Shown here: one piece after another, positions 60,050-64,000 of the stretch
How positions within the stretch are numbered: the stretch's first letter is position 1
Layout: the number at the start of each line of letters is the position of its first letter
Assembly (NCBI RefSeq): GCF_017357245.1
Contig: NZ_CP071613.1
Span: 558,001 to 622,000, forward strand
Origin: Rhizobium bangladeshense
GTDB lineage: Bacteria > Pseudomonadota > Alphaproteobacteria > Rhizobiales > Rhizobiaceae
Length of the DNA stretch: 64,000 nt
Direction: 5' to 3'
Translations under genes and position numbers: made by a program
Notes under the pieces: model-generated
The model's input: only the letters and a program-made list of their open reading frames with translations
Told to the model about the DNA's origin: nothing
The model's database searches: none

Positions 60050-60925
60050 TCAGCCGAAACGGAAGGGCGGCAGCCCCTCCGCATCGACATCGAAGGCGAT
60101 GACCGTGCCTGCCTCGAAACGTCCGGTGCGGTCGGTTGACAGGCTCGTGACGTAAAGGGTGCTGAATTCAGGCCCTCCGAAACACGGCATGGTCGGTGCT
60201 GCGACCGGCAGAATGTAGATTTCGACGATTTCGCCGTCGGGCGATATTCTATTGAGGCGGCCTGCGGAGACGCCGGCGCTCCAGTAGAATCCGTCGCGAT
60301 CGGTCGTCGCTCCGTCCGGCCGCCCTTGTTCCTCGGTGAAGCCGCGAAGTCGACGTCCCTTGCCGATCTCGCCTGTCTTCGGATCGAAATCGAAGGCTCG
60401 CAGAAAGCACTGCCGGCTGTCTGAGTGATACATCCGCCGGCCGTCCGGCGACCAGGCAAGGCCGTTGGAACTCGTCAGTCCCGTTGCAACGGTCCGCGTG
60501 CTGCCATCGGCGCCGACACGATAGAGCGCCGCGTCGTTCACCTGCGGCTTGGCCTCGCTGATCGAGCCGACCCAGAAATGCCCGTCCGGGCCCACCTTGC
60601 CGTCGTTGAGCCGGCCATTGATGTCGCGCCCGACAGGATCGCAGAGAAATTCGAGATCACCGGAAACGGGATCGAAGAGATGGACGCCGGTCTGGAGGCC
60701 TACGACGATCCTGCCGTCGCGGCAAAGCCCGAGGCAGCCGACCGCCGCCGGCATGGCGAAGCGGTCGATCTTGCCTCCTGCCGAGATCCGGACGATCGCC
60801 GGCGCCAGTATGTCGACGTGCCACAGAGCACCGGTCTGCTCGTCCCACACAGGCGATTCGCCGACCGTCAGCGGTTGCTGCAGCACCGAGCGGACCTTCG
60901 GTTCAAGGATGCGGGGCGCCGTCAC
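60050..60925 (-). CDS. SMP-30/gluconolactonase family lactonase
   Basis: A 291-residue six-bladed beta-propeller. Metal-binding residues of the family are present: Glu in TVGESPVWDEQTG, Asn in GLTSSNGLAWSPDGR, Asp in GRPDGATTDRDG. Such enzymes open aldono- or aldarolactones, the product of uronate dehydrogenase. GTG start overlaps the stop of the truncated uronate dehydrogenase ORF (GTGA). Lies 35 bases upstream of the DapA-family gene. Confidence 0.9.
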   Translation of the reverse strand: MTAPRILEPKVRSVLQQPLTVGESPVWDEQTGALWHVDILAPAIVRISAGGKIDRFAMPAAVGCLGLCRDGRIVVGLQTGVHLFDPVSGDLEFLCDPVGRDINGRLNDGKVGPDGHFWVGSISEAKPQVNDAALYRVGADGSTRTVATGLTSSNGLAWSPDGRRMYHSDSRQCFLRAFDFDPKTGEIGKGRRLRGFTEEQGRPDGATTDRDGFYWSAGVSAGRLNRISPDGEIVEIYILPVAAPTMPCFGGPEFSTLYVTSLSTDRTGRFEAGTVIAFDVDAEGLPPFRFG

Positions 60926-61098
60926 GAAACGATCTCCGGTTTTTTGACGAGCCCTTCGCCAACGAAGCTTTCATTCTCGGCCAGATCCGCAGGCTCATGA
61001 ATATCGATCAGACGGAGATGCTCGATATGCTGGCGAAAGAACGGGCGCAGCAGCGTCCCGACGCGTCCGGCAGCACCCATCACAGCAACCTGTCTCAT
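60922..61098 (-). pseudogene. Truncated uronate dehydrogenase (N-terminal 58 aa)
   Basis: A strong ribosome-binding site (GGGAGGAAG) and an ATG begin a typical NAD-dependent epimerase/uronate dehydrogenase: QVAVMGAAGRVGTLLRPFFR (Rossmann Gly-rich loop), then HLRLIDIHEPADLAENESF. After VGEGL the sequence leaves the family and stops, joined to SMP-30. A functional enzyme is about 265 residues and has a catalytic Tyr-x-x-x-Lys, so this is a remnant from an internal deletion. It may still serve to couple translation to the lactonase. Family assignment (Udh) rests on 50 residues and the context. Confidence 0.7.
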
Positions 61099-61119
61099 CG
61101 TGCTTCCTCCCGCCATCGC

Positions 61120-61833
61120 TCAGACGCCTTGGAACATCCGGGCGCGCGCATTCAGTATGTGTCTCTTCATCGCATCGTGGGCTTCGGTTTCCCGCCGCGC
61201 GAAGATGGCCTCCACGATCACCGCATGTTCATCCTGGACGCTGCGAATCTGCTCCGGCGTGCGCTTCAGGCTGAGGCTTCGCGTCACCGAATGGCCGATG
61301 GCAAAATGCGGCCGGAACCATTCGCGCACGGTGATATGGAACTGGTTGCCGGTCGCCATCGCGATCGCATCATGCAAGGCCTGGTCTTCCTCGGCGCCGA
61401 GCTCCCCGTTCTTCAGACATTGCTCAATCGCAAGCAGCGCTGCCGTGATCCGCTCCTTGTCGGACGGCTGCCAGTTCCGTGCGGCCAGTTCCGCAGCCTC
61501 GGCCTCCAGCCCGGCACGGAATTCGAAAAAACGCTGGACGTCGGCGAGCGAGCCGACCGGAACCATTTTCAGCATCGACGAATCCGGCCGCTGCCGGACA
61601 TAGGAGCCCGATCCCTTGCGCGATACGATCAGGCCATCGGTTCTGAGCCGCTCCAGGGCCTCGCGCACCACGGGTCTGGAGGCGCCGAAGTCGGTGGCGA
61701 GCTTCGTCTCCGATGGCAGCCGTTCGTTCACCGGAAATTTGCCGTCCGCTATCATCGCTACGATCTTCTCGTAGATGATGTCGCTGAAGCGAGTTGCGCC
61801 TCTGTTGGAAACGGCATCTGCTGCGAATGTCAT
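61120..61833 (-). CDS. GntR/FadR-type transcriptional regulator
   Basis: A 237-residue regulator. Winged helix: FSDIIYEKIVAMIADGKFPV, SETKLATDFGASRPVVREAL, LIVSRKGSGSYV. The FCD ligand domain (about residues 85-230) has the metal-binding His set in ALHDAIAMAT, DEHAVIVEAI and AMKRHILNARA. I chose the ATG after AAAGGA; the open frame upstream is part of the leader. First gene of the minus-strand operon and divergent from the enolase-family gene. FCD regulators of uronate and aldonate use (ExuR/UxuR, DgoR) belong here, which fits. Confidence 0.9.
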   Translation of the reverse strand: MTFAADAVSNRGATRFSDIIYEKIVAMIADGKFPVNERLPSETKLATDFGASRPVVREALERLRTDGLIVSRKGSGSYVRQRPDSSMLKMVPVGSLADVQRFFEFRAGLEAEAAELAARNWQPSDKERITAALLAIEQCLKNGELGAEEDQALHDAIAMATGNQFHITVREWFRPHFAIGHSVTRSLSLKRTPEQIRSVQDEHAVIVEAIFARRETEAHDAMKRHILNARARMFQGV

Positions 61834-62187
61834 TATCGTCCTTTTCTCTCCCGCCACGCGGCAATTCAGGCGCCGCGCTGTCACGCGGCCAGGATGTGGC
61901 GCATGGACAACATCTGACAGATAAGCTGTCTTTCTTGCCTCAGCTCCGTTTCCCGCGGGGCCGCGACGGCTCGTTTGATGCTCCATTGCTAGATAATCTG
62001 TAATGATCTGTCAACTCTTGTAATTATTTGAGAGCGTGTTTAGGCTCAGTTTTAACGCGGAGGGGCGAAACGGCAGGTCGGGAGTTCACCGGTACCACCC
62101 GGAAAGGCTGTGCCGGCATGAATGCACCTCTCCGTGTAGACGCGCGTGGCGCGCCGCAGCTATTTCAATCGCTAGAAGGATAGAAAG
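61834..62187. promoter_or_regulatory. Divergent regulatory gap with GntR-type operator
   Basis: This 354-base gap separates the GntR operon from the divergent enolase-family gene. ATCTG-A-CAGAT (61912-61922) is a perfect inverted repeat about 80 bases upstream of the regulator; a related half-site ATCTGTCA lies near 62006. FCD-type GntR proteins bind short palindromes of this size. An AT-rich tract (61985-62030) may hold the promoters. No ORF is supported. Confidence 0.45.
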
Positions 62188-63375
62188 ATGAAGATCGACC
62201 GCATGCGGGTGTTCATGACCCGCGACAAGGACCGCCCCCGCGTAATCGTCGCGCTCGACACCGATGACGGGCTGACGGGTTGGGGCGAATGCTACAATCA
62301 CGGCCCCGACAAGGCGTTGCCGCCGCTGCTCGATTATCTCTACGGCTTTCTCTCCGGCCAGGACCCGACACGGGTCGATTATCTCGTCAACCTGCTGATC
62401 CAGCAGAGCCGGTTTCCGCCGGGCGCGCTCGGTCTTGCCGCCATTTCAGCGGTGGACCACTGCCTGTGGGATTTGGCGGCCAAGGCCGCGAATGTCCCGG
62501 TCTACAAATTGCTGGGTGGCGAGGTGCGCGACCGCATCAAGGTCTACGCCGGGGTCTATACCGCGCCCGACGCGCCGGCCGCCCGCGAGGAGTTCGACCG
62601 CCTGAACGAGGAATGGGGTTTCACCGCCTTCAAGCTAAGCCCCTGGCGCATCGACATGCACGCCCATCGCTGGGGGAATGTTGTGAAAGCCTCAGCGGAC
62701 TATTTCCGCTCGCTTCGCGAGACGGTCAATGACGAATACGAGATCGCCCTCGACGCTCATGCCAAGATCTTCGAACCAATCGCCGCAAGACAGCTCGGCA
62801 ATGCCCTGGCGCCCTATGATCCGCTGTTCTTCGAAGAGCCGTTGCGTCCGGAGAATATCGAGGCCTGGGGCGATCTGAAACAGGGGCTCAACTGTGTGCT
62901 GGCCACCGGCGAGTCGCTTTATAACAGGAACGAATTCCTGCGGCTGTTGCAGGTCAAGGGCGCCGACCTGATCCAGCCCGATATCTGCGTCGTCGGCGGC
63001 ATCAGCGAAATGCGCCGCATCGCCACGCTTGCCGAAGCCTATTTCGTCGGCGTCGCTCCGCACAACCCGATGGGGCCGCTGGCAACGGCGGTCAATGTGC
63101 ATTTTTCGGCCGCGGCTCAGAATTTCCGCATCCTCGAATACCGGCTGCCAAAGGGCCGGGCCTATGTTTACGGCGGCCTCGATATTGAAAAGCGGCAGGG
63201 GGAAACGCGCTACGTCGTCGATCCCTATCTGCCGAAGAACGGCTATCTCGAGCTGCGCCCTGATCGGCCCGGCTGGGGCGTCGAAATGGACGAGAAGGCA
63301 ATGGAGGAGGAAGGGTATATCCACTGGCAGCGGCGTGTGCCGAAGCGGCCGGATGGTTCTTACGCCTTCGCTTAG
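62188..63375 (+). CDS. Enolase-superfamily sugar-acid dehydratase
   Basis: A 395-residue mandelate-racemase/muconate-lactonising protein. The capping domain (1-125) is followed by the barrel: AFKLSPW, EIALDAHAKIF (metal Asp and a His two residues on, as in galactonate/mannonate dehydratases), LFFEEPL (metal Glu), LATGESL (metal Glu), DICVVGGISEM and GVAPHNPMGPLAT (His). It probably dehydrates an aldonate (galactonate, gluconate or mannonate) to a 2-keto-3-deoxy acid that the DapA-family enzyme would handle. AAGGATAG precedes the ATG. Exact acid unknown. Confidence 0.88.
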   Translation: MKIDRMRVFMTRDKDRPRVIVALDTDDGLTGWGECYNHGPDKALPPLLDYLYGFLSGQDPTRVDYLVNLLIQQSRFPPGALGLAAISAVDHCLWDLAAKAANVPVYKLLGGEVRDRIKVYAGVYTAPDAPAAREEFDRLNEEWGFTAFKLSPWRIDMHAHRWGNVVKASADYFRSLRETVNDEYEIALDAHAKIFEPIAARQLGNALAPYDPLFFEEPLRPENIEAWGDLKQGLNCVLATGESLYNRNEFLRLLQVKGADLIQPDICVVGGISEMRRIATLAEAYFVGVAPHNPMGPLATAVNVHFSAAAQNFRILEYRLPKGRAYVYGGLDIEKRQGETRYVVDPYLPKNGYLELRPDRPGWGVEMDEKAMEEEGYIHWQRRVPKRPDGSYAFA

Positions 63376-63539
63376 AGACGCCGCTCAAAAAAATCGGGAC
63401 TGGCTGCTGCCGCATGGTGGCAGCCATTTCCTGGTTGTCAGGCGACACCGACGTTATGCGTGGTCATGGCATTCTCCAACATCTCGCACGTTCGAAGGGC
63501 CTGCCCTCTGAGCGCAGACGACTGATCGCCGACGAAAGC

Positions 63540-63688
63540 GTTGGCGGCCATGAACCTTCCCCTGGCAATAATCCGCCCGAATTATCTTTCGACCGTCGGC
63601 GATCGGATGGTCGCGGCGAAACCGGTCAGGCATGGCCGCCGCTGATGGAGGCCGTCCGCCATTCGCAAATACCGGCCGCAGGAGATGC
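63540..63688 (+). pseudogene. Relic of a GMC oxidoreductase gene
   Basis: About 149 bases match the GMC gene's 53309-53458 segment (coding for RPNYLSTVGDRLVAAKSVRH and onward). From ATCCGCCCG on, the match is nearly unbroken, with several substitutions, a one-base deletion (CGGCTG to CGCTG) and a one-base insertion in the GCCGCCGCC run. The frame is therefore broken and nothing else of the gene remains. It shows a former second copy or a duplicated end. Confidence 0.85.
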
Positions 63689-63750
63689 AAAAACAAAGGG
63701 ATGGTGCGGTTCTGCGCTTCCGCTGAAATCTGAACTGCGCTCGATCTAGT

Positions 63751-64000
63751 CTAAAGCGTCCAGTCATCCCGGTATTGGACTTCGGCAGCTTTGTCCTCGC
63801 GGCAAATCGTTTCCAGCGCCAACGAGGCACGGCTGGAGTGTCTTTGCTTGTGCCGCAGGATTGCAAACTGGCGGGACGGCAAAGGAAAGCGCGCCTTTAC
63901 CAACAGCCCCTGCATCAAGAGCGGCGCGGCCACGGCGCCGGAAACGACCGTTGCGCAGAGGCCTTCTCTTGCAGCCGATATGACGGCTTCGTTCGATGGC
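63751..64000 (-). CDS. LysR-family regulator, C-terminal part
   Basis: The frame is open to the window edge. The 82 visible residues (PSNEAVISAAREGLCATVVS, then AAPLLMQGLLVKARFPLPSR and QFAILRHKQRHSSRASLALE) fit the end of a LysR substrate-binding domain, including the typical 'A(V/I)xxAxxxGLGATVVS' and 'LPSRQFAILRHKxRxxSRAxxAL' stretches. The N-terminal helix-turn-helix lies outside the window, so its targets cannot be judged. Confidence 0.75.
   Translation of the reverse strand, partial: PSNEAVISAAREGLCATVVSGAVAAPLLMQGLLVKARFPLPSRQFAILRHKQRHSSRASLALETICREDKAAEVQYRDDWTL

Overview
The window looks like alphaproteobacterial DNA from the Rhizobium leguminosarum/etli group, possibly a large plasmid or accessory replicon. 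This is judged from GC-rich codon use, the many ABC transporters, a DUF982 protein and general-stress promoters of the EcfG type (GGAAC-N18-TT). I see no replication, tRNA, rRNA, CRISPR or insertion-sequence genes. Species and replicon are inference.

Layout. (1) 1-4.9 kb: 3' part of a trehalose synthase/maltokinase fusion, coupled to glgB. (2) 4.9-8.4 kb: ThDP enzyme and aromatic aminotransferase, divergent from an Lrp/AsnC regulator. (3) 8.4-11.3 kb: iron-complex/cobalamin-type ABC importer. (4) 11.4-13.1 kb: three-gene operon with a dehalogenase-fold hydrolase behind a stress promoter. (5) 13.2-21.2 kb: a cytoplasmic hybrid histidine kinase of about 2,100 residues with eleven tandem 92-residue HAMP units, then a second hybrid kinase. 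(6) 21.5-25.3 kb: treZ and malQ. (7) 25.2-30.1 kb: an island of small, mostly unknown proteins with several stress promoters. (8) 30.1-35.0 kb: LacI regulator, amino-acid-type importer (permease and ATPase fused in one chain) and a FAD oxidase. (9) 35.1-39.8 kb: small proteins, a decayed chemoreceptor, and an EEP hydrolase / YbhN-like / phospholipase D trio resembling E. coli ybhPON. (10) 39.9-42.0 kb: DUF763 and an EamA transporter. (11) 42.3-53.7 kb: a nine-gene sugar or polyol operon. (12) 53.8-63.4 kb: a uronate/aldarate-type divergon (dipeptide-type importer, DapA-family enzyme, SMP-30 lactonase, truncated uronate dehydrogenase, GntR regulator, enolase-superfamily dehydratase). (13) 63.5-64 kb: a relic of a GMC oxidoreductase and the 3' end of a LysR gene.

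How it fits together. Two themes recur. One is osmotic and general stress: trehalose/glycogen enzymes, EcfG-like promoters on both strands, small hydrophilic proteins, cardiolipin-synthase-like and YbhN-like membrane proteins, and an array kinase with the HAMP architecture of fungal osmosensing kinases. The other is scavenging of plant-derived carbon: importer, regulator and catabolic enzymes in compact operons with stop/start overlaps. Several pieces are decayed (chemoreceptor, uronate dehydrogenase, GMC fragment), as expected of a plastic accessory region.
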